From the NCBI GenBank assembly GCA_043228905.1, contig JBHGNT010000012.1, positions 4,154,001 through 4,218,000 on the forward strand: a DNA stretch of 64,000 nucleotides. Reading direction: 5' to 3'. The DNA is from Azolla caroliniana. Lineage: Eukaryota > Polypodiophyta. The position numbers and the translations under genes were made by a program. The notes beneath the pieces are model-generated. The model ran no database searches and was not told the DNA's origin. It was given only the letters and a program-made list of their open reading frames with translations. Shown here piece by piece: positions 46,309-56,225 of the stretch (position 1 is its first letter; each line of letters starts with the position of its first letter).

Positions 46309-46612
46309 CCGTATAAACTCTTCTTTAGCCGGCATACCAGGTGCTCCTTCCCTTTCCTCTCAAATCCTTCCGGTTGATGCATGTAGATCTCTTCTTCGAT
46401 GAGAAAGTCTGGTTCAGGGCCTTTTTTAGCATTTGGATCTTGACTTGGTCTCGTCCGACGATCAACATGTCGTCCACGTACAAGAGCAATATCAGGAAAT
46501 CTCCTCCGTCAAATTTCTTCACAAACATCTAGTGATCGGCTTGCGTCTTGTAGTACCCTTGATCCTTCACGAAGGAGTCGAACTTCCGGTACCATTACTG
46601 GGGGCTTGCTTC
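46309..46612 (-). repeat. Copia element 2: internal tandem duplication of an RT segment
   Basis: 46309-46396 repeats 46613-46700 (CRLKK and [13 protein letters not shown] region). 46397-46612 repeats 33848-34072 (the LLLYVDDMLIV region) lying left of the gypsy insertion. The uninterrupted element therefore carried an RT segment of about 310 bp twice in tandem, giving two YVDD boxes. Gypsy element 3 later inserted in the first copy. Confidence 0.8.
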
Positions 46613-47156
46613 AATCCGTATAAGCTCTTCTTTAGTCGGCATACCAGGTGCTCCTTCCCTTTCCTCTCAAATCCTTCCGGTTGATGCATGTAGATCTCTT
46701 CTTTGAGGTTGCCATGCTGGAATGGCATCTTGACGTCTAGTTGCTCTACCTCGAGGTTCATGCTTGCGCTATGCTCAATACCGTCCGGATTGAGGTAATC
46801 TTTACTACAGGGGCAAAGATCTCATTGAAATCCACACCTTTCTTTGGCTGGAAACCCTTCACCACGATCTGGGCCTTGTACCTCCCAGTTTCAGCTTGTA
46901 CACCCACTTATTCCGTAGTGTTCTCTTTCCTTTCGGCAACTCCATCAATTCATATGACATGTGGATCTCATGCAGGGAATCCATCTTGTCCTACATGGTA
47001 GTTAACCACTTGCAGTTGTGGGTGTCTTTCTTTGCTTCTTCGAAGCTTTCCGGCTCCCCCTCATCGGTCAATAATATGTGCTCTGCATCCGGAAATCTCC
47101 GGGGGGCTCTTCTCTCTCTGAGAGGGTATCTTTGTCCTTTCTCAAGTTCGTCAAGT
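46613..47156 (-). pseudogene. Copia element 2: RT N-terminal region and preceding linker
   Basis: Minus-strand pieces include RRAPRRFPDAEHILLTDEGE, SFEEAKKDTHNCKWLTTM, and RT text [37 protein letters not shown] and [14 protein letters not shown]. Several frameshifts. Cut at 47156 by copia element 5. Confidence 0.82.
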
Positions 47157-47612
47157 TGTTGGGAGATAGGTCCCTCTTGATGGGAAGGGAGAAGAATAGT
47201 GCTAATGAACAGGCCGAGGCCGAAACCGGATGAAGAGTACCCGGCTACGGAGAGCCAAATGGTGCAGACCCAGTGAGAACCGGATGTGGAGTACCCAGCT
47301 ACGGAGAGCCGGATGGTGCAGACCCGGTGAGAACCGGATGAGGAGTACCCGGCTACGGAGAGCCAGATGGTGCAGACCTGGTGAGAACCGTATAAGGAGT
47401 ACCCGGCTACGGAGAGCTGGATGGTGCAGACCCGGTGAGGAGTGCTCACCAGATGAAGAGACATATTCGTAAATATGCTTATGAGAGTCCATCATGGCTA
47501 TATTTGTAAATAGCCGAAAAGTCATATTAGTATAAATATGACTTAGGGCAAACTTTTCATGTGTGTTGTCATTCTTGTTGGTGCAAGGAAAGAGAGAGAG
47601 CGCGTAACTGTG

Positions 47613-47671
<59 letters not shown>

Positions 47672-47940
47672 GTCGTTGCCTCTGTTATAACCGCCGCCTG
47701 TGGCGAGGATTGTGAGCACGAGGTCGTTGCCTCCGTGAACTCACTGTTGTACATTCTAACATAGCGATAGTTTGCAGCCTGTGGGCTGCCGTGGTTTTTT
47801 CCCTTAGTTTGGGTTTTCCGCGTAAACATCCTGCGTACTCTTCTCTTCTTCGTGTCGTGCTTTATTTCCCGTTTTCTGTGTATGATTTTAAGCTCGGTTG
47901 TGGCCGAGCGTTGCGTATAGGGAGCGTGCTGTTCCTGACA
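47157..47940 (+). repeat. 5' LTR of copia element 5 (784 bp) with internal minisatellite
   Basis: TGTTGGGAGATAGG...GTTCCTGACA. At 47222-47450 it holds about four copies of a ~54-bp unit with GAGTACCCGGCTACGGAGAG and ATGGTGCAGACC. A GA tract lies at about 47617-47666, and the hairpin-like CCGTGGTTTTTTCCC...GGGTTTTCCGCG block at about 47789-47822. Confidence 0.88.
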
Positions 47941-47942
47941 AG

Positions 47943-47954
47943 TGGTATCAGAGC
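47943..47954 (+). other. Primer-binding site of copia element 5
   Basis: TGGTATCAGAGC two bases after the LTR, initiator tRNA-Met type. Confidence 0.9.
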
Positions 47955-47969
47955 GAAACGATACAGAAA

Positions 47970-48968
47970 ATGGACGAATCGTTTGGCGGCATGTTCAAGC
48001 TAACCGGCTCCAACTATTCAGTGTGGAAGTCGAAGATGAGGGACATGCTTGTGGTTAAAGATCTTTGGTTACCGGTTCAGTTCGGGGACAAGAGACCGGA
48101 CAAGATCGACGCCACAATATGGGAGGTGATGCACATGAAGTCAACGGCGTACATACGGTGCTTCATCAACATGAGCCTATACAACAACTTCAATGAAGAG
48201 AGCAAGGCTCATGAGCTTTGGGAGAAGATCGGCATTATGTTTCAAAACAAAAATGCTGTTAATCAGGTTTCGGTATTCCGGAAGCTAGTAAGACTCCAGT
48301 ACCAAGATGGCTCCAGCATGGCGGAGCACATGAATGCCTTCCAGGGGCTGATCCACCAGGCAACTTCATTGGAAGTACCTCTCGCCGATGAGGTACTAGC
48401 GCTACTCCTGCTCGGTTCCCTCCCGGATAGTTGGGAGACGTTGGTTGTCACTTTGGGCAACGCCGGGCTGGAAGGAAAGCGGTTATCCCTAGCAAGAGTA
48501 AAGTCGAGCTTGCTAGATGAGGAGGCGCGTCGGAAAGATAAAGATATGAGCTCCGACTCCAAAGCGCTCCTTACCGAATTGCAACGCGGAAGACATAGAA
48601 ACCGTAGTCCCCAGAACCGGGAGAAGTCGGGTACACGGTCAAAGTCAAGGGGGAGGCCTACTTGCTTCTATTGTGGCAAGCCGGGACACTTCCAAAAGAA
48701 CTGTCGGCATTTTCGAAAAGACAAGGAAACCGACGGTACCGATTCGAAGCGGACCCCGGACCGGAACGGTAAAGACAGGAGGGGGCCGGACCGGAAGGGA
48801 ACGACGGCAATCGCGGCAAGTGAAGAAGAGTTGATGCTCATCACCGAGGAGAGTGAGATAAACCTTGCCGGCGATGAGATGACCTGGGTGGTAGACTCCG
48901 GAGCGTCGTTCCACCTTACCTCGGATCGGAAATGCTTCTCATTCTACTCAGCAAGTACACTGCGTTGA
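47970..48968 (+). pseudogene. Copia element 5: gag and start of protease
   Basis: ATG 47970, 15 bp after the PBS. Gag core has MDESFGGMFKLTGSNYSVWK, MRDMLVVKDLWLPVQFGDK and LPDSWETLVVTLGNAG. The zinc knuckle is CFYCGKPGHFQKNC. The protease start is WVVDSGASFHLTSD. A frameshift or small deletion ends the frame at 48968 soon after the active site. Confidence 0.9.
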
Positions 48969-48974
48969 TACCAC

Positions 48975-50054
48975 TGCTTGAATGAAGGTACATGCCGAAT
49001 TGTCGGCATAGGAGACGTGCGGCTGACAACACCAACCGGATGCAAGTTGCTGCTGAAGGATGTCTGACACGTTCCGGAGGTTCGACTGAACCTGATATCA
49101 GTCGGTCGGCTAGATGATGAAGGCTACACGGGTAGCATCCGGAACGGTGTCATGAAGTTCAGCAAAGGGAGCCTGATTGTGGCTCGGGCCCGGAAGGTCA
49201 ACACACTGTACCTGATGAATGCCCGGTTATGTCCGGAAGAAGTGAACGTGGCATCTGACACTGCCGGTGAGCTGTGGCACAAGTGGCTGTGTCATATGAG
49301 CGAGAAGGGGATGAAGAGGCTTGCAGACGACAACCTCATTCCAGTGAAGAACGTGCACTTGGAGAAGTGCACTAATTGTCTGGACGGTAAGCAAAATTGG
49401 ACCTCCTTCCGACCAAGGCCACCGATGAGACGTAATGCACCACTGGAGTTGGTGCATACGGATGTGTGTCAAGTGGACACGAAGTCACATGCCGGAGTGC
49501 AGTACTTCGTGACGTTCATAGATGACCACAGCCAGAAGCTGTGGGCCACACTGTTGAAGACGAAGGATCAGGTGCTATCCGTCCTCAGAGAGCTCCATGC
49601 GAGAGTGGAAAGAGAAACCGGCCGGAAGCTAAAGGCGGTTCGAGTAGATAACGGAGGAGAATACCGGGGGCAGTTTGAGGAGTACTGCCGCTCGAAGGGA
49701 ATCCGGCTCGAATTTACCGTGCCGAAGACGCCGGAACTAAATGGACTGGCCAAGAGGATGAACCGGACCATAATGGAGAGGGTCCGGAGTATGCTAGTGC
49801 ATGCAAAACTACCCAAGAAGTTTTGGGCTGAGCCACTGTCGATGACGACATATGTGATAAATAGATCACCCTCAGTACCCTTGGACAGAGACACGCCATA
49901 GAGATTGTGGACTGGTAAGGAAGTATCCTACCAGCATCTGAAGGTGTTCGGGTGTCTCGCGTACGTGCATGTAGCTAAGGACCGGAGAGGAAAGTTAGAT
50001 CCAAAGACCCGGTCATGCATATTCCTCGGTTACGGTGACGATGAGTTCGGCTAC
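48975..50054 (+). pseudogene. Copia element 5: protease end and integrase, truncated at an inversion junction
   Basis: Frame 49152-49901 and flanks: LRLNLIS-type protease end, HKWLCHMSEKGMKRLADDN (zinc binding), VHTDVCQVDTKSH, DNGGEYRGQFEEYC and NGLAKRMNRTIMERV (D,D,E core). A TAG at 49899-49901 interrupts it. The frame resumes as LWTGKEVSYQHLKVFGCLAY and ends in DDEFGY. The sequence then switches to the opposite strand of a gag-protease region. RT is absent. Confidence 0.88.
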
Positions 50055-50950
50055 CACCCAGGTCGTCTGGTCGCCGGCAAGGTTTATCTCACTCTCCTCC
50101 GTGATGAGCATCAACTCTTCTTCACTTGCCGCGATTGCCATTGTTCCCTTCCGGTCCGTCCCCCTCCGGTCTTTACCGTTCCGGTCCGGGGTCCGCTTCG
50201 AATCGGTACTGTCGACAGTTCTTTTGGAAGTGTCCCGGCTTGTCGCAATAGAAGCAAGTAGGCCTCCCCCTTGACTTTGACCGTGTCCCCAACTTCTCCC
50301 GGTTCTGGGGACTACGGTTTCTATGTCTTCCGCGTTGCGATTTGGTAAGGAGCGCTTTGGAGTCGGAGCTCGTATCTTTATCCTTCCGACGCGCCTCCTC
50401 ATCTAGCAAGCTCGACTTTACTCTTGCTAGGGATAAACCGCTTTCCTTCCAGCCCGGCGTTGCCCAAAGTGACAACCAACGTCTCCCAACTATCCGGGAG
50501 GGAACCGAGCAGGAGTAGCGCTAGTACCTCATCGGCGAGAGGTACTTCCAATGTAGTTTCTTGGTGAATCAGCCCCTGGAAGGCATTCATGTGCTCCGCC
50601 ATGTTGGAGCCATCTTGGTACCGTAGTCTTACTAGCTTCCGAAATACCGAAACCTGATTGACAACATTTCTGTTTTGAAACATTATGCCGATCTTCTCCC
50701 AGAGCTCATGAGCCTTGCTCTCTTCATTGAAGTTGTTGTACAGGCTCATGTCGATGAAGCACCGTATGTACACCGTTGTCTTCATGCGCATCACCTCCCA
50801 TATCGCGGCGTCGATTTTGTCCGGTCTCTTCTCCCCGAACTGAACCAGTAGCCAGAGGTCTTTAACCACGAGCATGTCCCTCATCTTTGACTTCCACATT
50901 GAATAGTTGGAGCCGGTGAGCTTGAACATGCCGCCAAACGATTCGTCCAT
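50055..50950 (-). pseudogene. Inverted gag-protease segment inside copia element 5
   Basis: Minus strand, ATG at 50948-50950: MDESFGGMFKLTGSNYSMWK and onward, very close to the plus-strand gag at 47970 but with its own substitutions, so it is a different family member and not a simple copy. A frameshift near 50470 precedes the zinc knuckle (CFYCDKPGHFQKNC, with Asp for Gly). The segment stops in the protease active-site region (TTWVV) at the junction near 50055. Confidence 0.88.
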
Positions 50951-50965
50951 TTTCTGTGTCGTTTC

Positions 50966-50977
50966 GCTCTGATACCA
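50966..50977 (-). other. Primer-binding site of the inverted half-element
   Basis: TGGTATCAGAGC on the minus strand, between the inverted gag and its LTR. Confidence 0.88.
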
Positions 50978-50979
50978 CT

Positions 50980-51614
50980 TGACGGGAACTCAACGCTCCT
51001 TATGCACAACGCTCAGCCACAACCGAGCTTAGAATCATACACAGAAAACAAGAAACGGAAAACACGCGACACAAAGGAGAAGAAAAAAAAAAAATGTACA
51101 AAGGATGTTTACGTGGAAAACCCAAACTAAGGGAAAAAACCACGGCAGCCCACAAGCTGCAAACTATCACTATGTTAGATTGTACAACAGTGAGTTCACG
51201 GAGGCAACGACCTCGTGCTCACGATCCTCACCACAGGCGGCGGTTACAACAGAGGCAACGACCTCTTTCTCTCTCTCTCTCTCTGTACACTGTAACGCGC
51301 TCTTTCCTGTTCTTGCACCAACAAGAAATGACAACTACGATAACTATAAGTTTGCCCTAAGTCATATTTATACTAATATGACTTTTCGGCTATTTACAAA
51401 TATAGCCTCGATGGACTCTCAGAAACATATTTATGAATATGTCTCTTCATCCGGTGAGCATTCCTCACCGGGTCTGCACCATCCGGTTCTCCGTAGCCGG
51501 GTACTCCTCATCCGGTTCTCACCGGGTCTACACCATCTGGCTCTCCGTAGCCGGGTACTCCTCATCCGGTTCTCACCGGGTTTTGCACCATCCGGAGGGA
51601 CCTGTCTCCCAACA
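50980..51614 (-). repeat. 5' LTR of the inverted half-element
   Basis: Minus-strand LTR with the same blocks as 47157-47940: TGTTGGGAGACAGG start, TACCCGGCTACGGAG minisatellite and the CCGTGG hairpin block. Shorter, with fewer minisatellite copies. Confidence 0.85.
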
Positions 51615-51947
51615 TTCTTGTTGGTGTAAGGAAAGAGAGAGAGCGCGTAACTGTGTACAGAGAGAGAGAGAGAAAGAGGTCGTTGCCTCTGTTGTTACCG
51701 CCGCCTGTGGCGAGGATCGTGAGCACGAGGTTGTTGCCTCCGTGAACTCACTGTTGTACATTCTAACATAGCGATAGTTTGCAGCCTGTGGGCTGCCGTG
51801 GTTTTTTCCCTTAGTTTGGGTTTTCCACGTAAACATCCTGCGTACTCTTCTCTTCTTTGTGTCGTGCTTTATTTCCCGTTTTCTGTGTATGATTTTAAGC
51901 TCGGTTGTGGCCGAGCGTTGCGTATAGGGAGCGTGTTGTTCCTGGCA
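51615..51947 (+). repeat. 3' LTR remnant of copia element 5
   Basis: Begins in mid-LTR (equivalent of about 47568) with TTCTTGTTGGTGTAAGG and runs to the LTR end GTTCCTGGCA, then TSD CAAGT. Few differences from the 5' LTR. Confidence 0.87.
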
Positions 51948-51952
51948 CAAGT

Positions 51953-53489
51953 GTCATCGGGTTCCCGACTAACATTTGGTTTTCAACATGGTAAGTCCTT
52001 GTGTCCTCAAGCCGGTTTTGATTGGATGATCCAGAGTTCATCACCTTCTTCTTTGACTCCTAGTCGGCAATGGTCCTGTCTTCCATGAAGACTATGTCCC
52101 GACTCCGGAACACCTTCTTGTCGACCAAATCCCACACCTGGTAACTGAACTCATCATCACCATATCCGAAGATTATGCATGGCCTGGACTTCGGATCCAG
52201 CTTTGCTCTGTTGTCCTTTGCAACATGCACATATGCGAGACACCCGAACACCTTCAGATGCAAGTAAGACACGTCTTTACCGGCCCATACTCTCTGTGGT
52301 GTGTCTCCTTCCAAGGGTGCTTAGGGTGATTTGTTTATCACATACGTTGCCATCATCAGTGCCTCAACCCAGAACGTCTTGGGTAGCTTTGCATGTGTCA
52401 CCATACTCCAAACTCTCTCCATCACGGTTCGGTTCATTCGTTCGACGATCTCGTTTAGTTCCGGCGTCTTCGGCACGGTGAATTCGAGCCGGATTCCCTT
52501 CGATCAACAATACTTCTCGAGTTGCCTCCAGTACTCTCCTCCGTTATCTGCTCGAACCACTTTCAACTGCTGGTCGGTTTCTCTTTCCACTCTCCTGTGG
52601 AGTTCCTTGAAGACAGACAACACCAAATCCTTCGTCTTCAACGGTGAGACACACAACTTCCGGCTATGGTCATCTATGAACGTCACGAAGTACTGCGATC
52701 GGGTATATGACTTCGTGTCTACTTGACACACATTGGTATGCACCAGCTCCAGTGGTGCATGCCGTCTCATAGGTGGTCTTGACCGGAAGGAGGTTCTGTT
52801 TTGCTTGCTGGCCAACCAATCGGTGCACTTTTGAAGGTGCACGTCTTTTACCTCCGGAATGAGGTTGTCTTCGGCAAGTCTTCTCATCCCCGTCTAGCTC
52901 ATATGACACAGTCTCTTGTGCCACAATTCACCGGTAGTGTTAGGTGCTATGTTCACTTCTTCCCGGCATATCTGGGCCTGCATCAGGTACAATGTATTGA
53001 TCTTCCGGGCTCGAGCCACAATCAGCCTTGCTTTCCTAAACTTCATGACTCCGTTCCAGATGCTACCCATGTAGCCTTCATCATCTAGCCAACCGGCTGA
53101 TATCAGGTTCAACCGAACCTCAGGAACGTGTCAGACATCCTTCAACAGCAGCTTGCATCCGGTTGATGTCGTCAACAACAATTTCCTATGCCGATGATTC
53201 GGCAAGTCCCTTCATTCCCCATCCGGACACAACTGTGATCTCCGGCTGTGTAAGATTAGAAGCATCTCTGGTCCGGTGTTAGGTGGAACGACGCTCCGGA
53301 ATCGACAACCCACGTTGTCTCGTCGCCGACAAGGTTTAACTCATTCTCCTCAGTAATGAGCATCATCAATTCTTCTTCACTTGTCGCGATTGCCAACGTT
53401 CCCTTCCGATCCGAGCCTTTCCGGTCCAAACCCTTCTTCAAATTGGCATTGTCGGTTCCTTTCTCTTTCCGGAAATGCCGACAGTTCTT
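51953..53489 (-). pseudogene. Copia element 2: protease and integrase, multiply broken
   Basis: Minus-strand fragments: WVVDSGASFHLTPDQ (protease, 53256-53441), LISAGWLDDEGYMGS (near 53100), integrase pieces VHTNVCQVDTKSY, RADNGGEYWRQLEKY (52504-52887) and VFGCLAYVHVAKDNRAKLDP (52060-52314). Stops at several conserved positions, for example in the NELNG region, show decay. Confidence 0.85.
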
Positions 53490-54221
53490 CTAGAAGTGCC
53501 CCGATTTCCCACAGTAGAAACAAGTAGGCCGCCCCCTTGACTTCAACCTCGTCCCCGATTTTTCCCGGTTTTGGGGACTCCGATACCGGCCTCTTCCCCA
53601 GTAATGGTCATTTTCCGTGACCAAGGCCTTTGGATTGATTCCAGACTCCCGGTCCTTCCGGCGAGCTTCTTCATCTAACAAGCTTGATTTTACCCTTGCT
53701 AGGGACAACTGCTTTCCTTCCGGCCCGGTATTGCCCAAAGTGACAACTAGCGTCTCCCAACTATCCGGGAGGGAATCGAGCAGGAGCAATGCAAGTACCT
53801 CGCCGGCTAGAGGTACTTCAAGCGAAGTTGTTTGGTTTATGAGCCCCTGAAATGCATTCATGTGCTCCACCATGCTGGATCCGTCTTGGTACCGGAGTCT
53901 CACTAACTTCCGGAATACCGAAACCTGATTTGCGACGATTTTACTCTCCAACATGGTGCCGATTTTCTCCCAGAGCACATGAACTTTACTTTCTTCATTG
54001 AATTTGTTATATAGGCTCATGTCGATGAAGCACCGGATGTATGCCTTCGTCTTCATGTGCTTCACCTCCCATGTCACGACATCGATCTTATCTGGTTTCT
54101 TGTCCCCGAACTGTACCAACAGCCAAAGATCTTTGACCACGAGCATGTCCCTCCTCTTCGACTTCCACACTGGGTAGTTGGAGTTGGTGAGCTTGAACAT
54201 GCCGCTGAATGATTCTTCCAT
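53490..54221 (-). pseudogene. Copia element 2: gag, stop inside the zinc knuckle
   Basis: ATG at 54219-54221 (minus), near the PBS. Gag has MEESFSGMFKLTNSNYPVWK, LWLLVQFGDKKPDKID, MNAFQGLINQTTSLEVPLA and LPDSWETLVVTLGNTG. The frame stops at CFYCGKSGHF, where a TAG replaces the usual Gln before KNC. The same frame then resumes through KNCRHFRKEK. Closely related to gag of element 5. Confidence 0.88.
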
Positions 54222-54232
54222 TTCTTTTGTTC

Positions 54233-54244
54233 GCTCTGATACCA
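54233..54244 (-). other. Primer-binding site of copia element 2
   Basis: TGGTATCAGAGC on the minus strand, three bases from the 5' LTR. Confidence 0.9.
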
Positions 54245-54247
54245 GAT

Positions 54248-54810
54248 TGTGCGGAAATAACGCTCGGTCACAACCGAGTCTTCAACAAGGAATAGAAGAG
54301 AACAAACTGAAATAGAGATGACACAGAATGTTAACATGGAAAACCCTAAACGGGAAAAACCACGGGAGCCCACTAACTCCAACTATCACTATGAGGGGAG
54401 GAATACAATGTGAGACTCAGAGGCAACGACCTCGAGCTCTATGTCTTTGCCAAACCGGCGGTTACAAAAGAAACTAGTTCTGTATCTCTCTCTCTCTCTC
54501 ACTCTCTGTATACAACAATATACAACCACTACTACACCATATTCTCTCACTAAAGTGATTACCCTAAGTCATATTTATACTTATATGACTTTTGGGCTAT
54601 TTACAAATATAACCTCAATAGGCTAACCATGAAACATATTTACAGATATGTCCTTCAATCCGGTTTGCACTGGATCCATCCGGATTCACTCGATCCGGTT
54701 TCCGGGACTCATCCGGAACTCTTCCGGATCCTGTTCCTTCATCCGACTCGTCCGATCCGGCTCCTCCAGTTCTCATCCAGATCCCATCCGGAGGGACCGA
54801 ATTCCTAACA
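54248..54810 (-). repeat. 5' LTR of copia element 2 (563 bp)
   Basis: TGTGCGGAAATAACG...GAATTCCTAACA, followed directly by TSD GGACT. About thirty differences from the 3' LTR by eye. Confidence 0.9.
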
Positions 54811-55204
54811 GGACTTGGTTGAGGTGGGGGATAGGAGGGTTATCATGTTGGAGGGGGATCAGGGAAGCTCGTGGGACAAGAAGTTAGAGGGCAACCTAAG
54901 GTGAGGGGGAAGAGGTGGATGCTTGGACGTGGGGGACTGGTACCCCGCTTCTCCACCAATATGTGAAATGCACATAAGAGATCAAAACCAGTCTAGTTAG
55001 CTTCTTACTTCTTACTCAATTTATACTTGATACAAAGGTACCCGTTTGGGTTGGCTTAGCTAAAAAGGGTGTGCTAAAAGGGTGGGTCGGCTTAGGAACA
55101 TGCATCCTAAAAAGCGTGTGCGAAAAGGGTGGGTCAGCTTAGGTACATGCATCCTAAAAAGGGTGTGCTAAAAAGGTGGCACAAAGGAACACATGCACAC
55201 CACA

Positions 55205-56225
55205 ATATCAACTCCTTTCAATGGTATATAACCGCTCTCATTTTGTGTGCCTCTACTTCTTTGGAAGTGAAAGGAGAAAGGAGAATCTATCTCAAACACC
55301 ATATCACTTAATTGAGGTCCATCCCAAACACAAGCATTTTGACCTCGACCATAACACCTTCAACCCTAACCCTGACATTCTTGACAACCAACAAAGAGAG
55401 AAAGGAGATAGACATATAGATAGATAGATTATATTATCGTCTTCGGAGGTCAAATATGACTAATGAGACCAAAAATATTACATTTCACGTGATATGTGTG
55501 CAAGGTTGTTAGGTACGTTAGATACGGTACGGATACCATACGTATTTAATGTATTAATACGTGTATAGTACCTCCGAATTTAAAAATACGTTAAATACGT
55601 TTTTTAATATGTTAAAATACGTTAAATACGTTAAAATACTTATAAAATACGTATTTTACGTATAATACGTATAATACTTCTAGAATTTTAAAATTATTTA
55701 CCTTTCTAAAAAATATTTGTAATATTGTAAAAAGCATCTATGTTTACATAATTTCGTGATCTACATTATAGTTTTACATCCTAAAATGCATATAAGTCAT
55801 TTGAACATTTCACATCCTAACATACTTATAATATGGATATTGACATTCACTTATTCTATAAATCAGTGTTAGTGTGTATCACGATGTTCTACTTCAAATT
55901 GTAATTATTTACGATTATGCCTTCATAGATTGAGGAATCGTCTACGATTATCACACTCAGGATAGGTTTTTGTCTTCTTTTCTCTCTTCTTCTTCTTCTT
56001 CTTCTTCTTCTTCGTTATCGTCGTCATCATCTCTTCTGTTCTTCTTTCTTCCTTCTTTTTGCTTCTTTTTCACTAAAATCTTTTTTTTCTTTTGCTTTTT
56101 GCTTTTTATAAATACTTATTATACCTGTTTTTTAAATGTACGTTAAATACCGTATTGGCTAAATGTACATGATATTTGACTGAACAACACTGAGGTATAG
56201 TACGTACTATACAAATTATGAGGTA
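55205..56225. other. AT-rich stretch with TACGT-rich and CTT-rich simple sequence
   Basis: No gene. 55510-55690 and 56130-56250 are dense in TACGTTAAATACGT-like near-palindromic text. A (TTC)n tract lies at about 55988-56013, followed by T-rich sequence to about 56110 that could include the complement of a poly-A tail from the minus-strand LINE on its right. Confidence 0.5.

Larger units (their letters stand above)
47157..51947 (+). mobile_element. Chimeric copia element 5 containing an inverted half-element
   Basis: Bounded by TSD CAAGT (47152-47156 and 51948-51952). Reading left to right: full 5' LTR (+), PBS, gag, protease and integrase (+) to about 50054; then a second, ~90% similar copy of the family in reverse orientation (protease, gag, PBS, LTR; 50055-51614, minus); then the 3' part of a plus-orientation LTR (51615-51947). 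RT, RNase H and the first half of the 3' LTR are missing. Inserted into copia element 2 between integrase and RT. Confidence 0.88.
32408..54810 (-). mobile_element. Copia element 2, host of elements 3, 4 and 5
   Basis: LTRs at 32408-32959 and 54248-54810 enclose a minus-strand copia body, bounded by identical 5-bp TSDs GGACT (32403-32407 and 54811-54815). With the insertions at 34073-46308 and 47157-51947 removed, the internal order is gag, protease, integrase, linker, RT, RNase H. The two LTRs differ at roughly thirty sites by eye, older than the elements nested inside. Many stops and frameshifts make it inactive. Confidence 0.92.
26846..55204 (-). mobile_element. TRIM-like miniature LTR element, base layer of the nested cluster
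   Basis: With the younger insertions removed, two direct repeats remain. The left one is 26846-26873 plus 32021-32188; the right one is 54962-55204. Both start TGTGAAATGCACATAAGAG and end GCACACCACA. They flank only about 350 bp (32189-32402 plus 54816-54961). A purine tract, CTTAAGGGGGAAA on the minus strand, abuts the left repeat, and a TGG-starting candidate primer-binding site (TGGTGGAGAAGCGGGGT, minus strand, near 54940-54957) abuts the right one. ATAT flanks both ends (26842-26845 and 55205-55208). This is the layout of a terminal-repeat retrotransposon in miniature with no coding capacity. The right repeat has an extra ~45-bp internal copy. The repeat pair is clear; the TRIM interpretation is inference. 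Confidence 0.6.

Noticed and set aside
47230-47525. ORFs on both strands across the LTR minisatellite
   Set aside because: Unit length is a multiple of three, which keeps frames open; no coding evidence.
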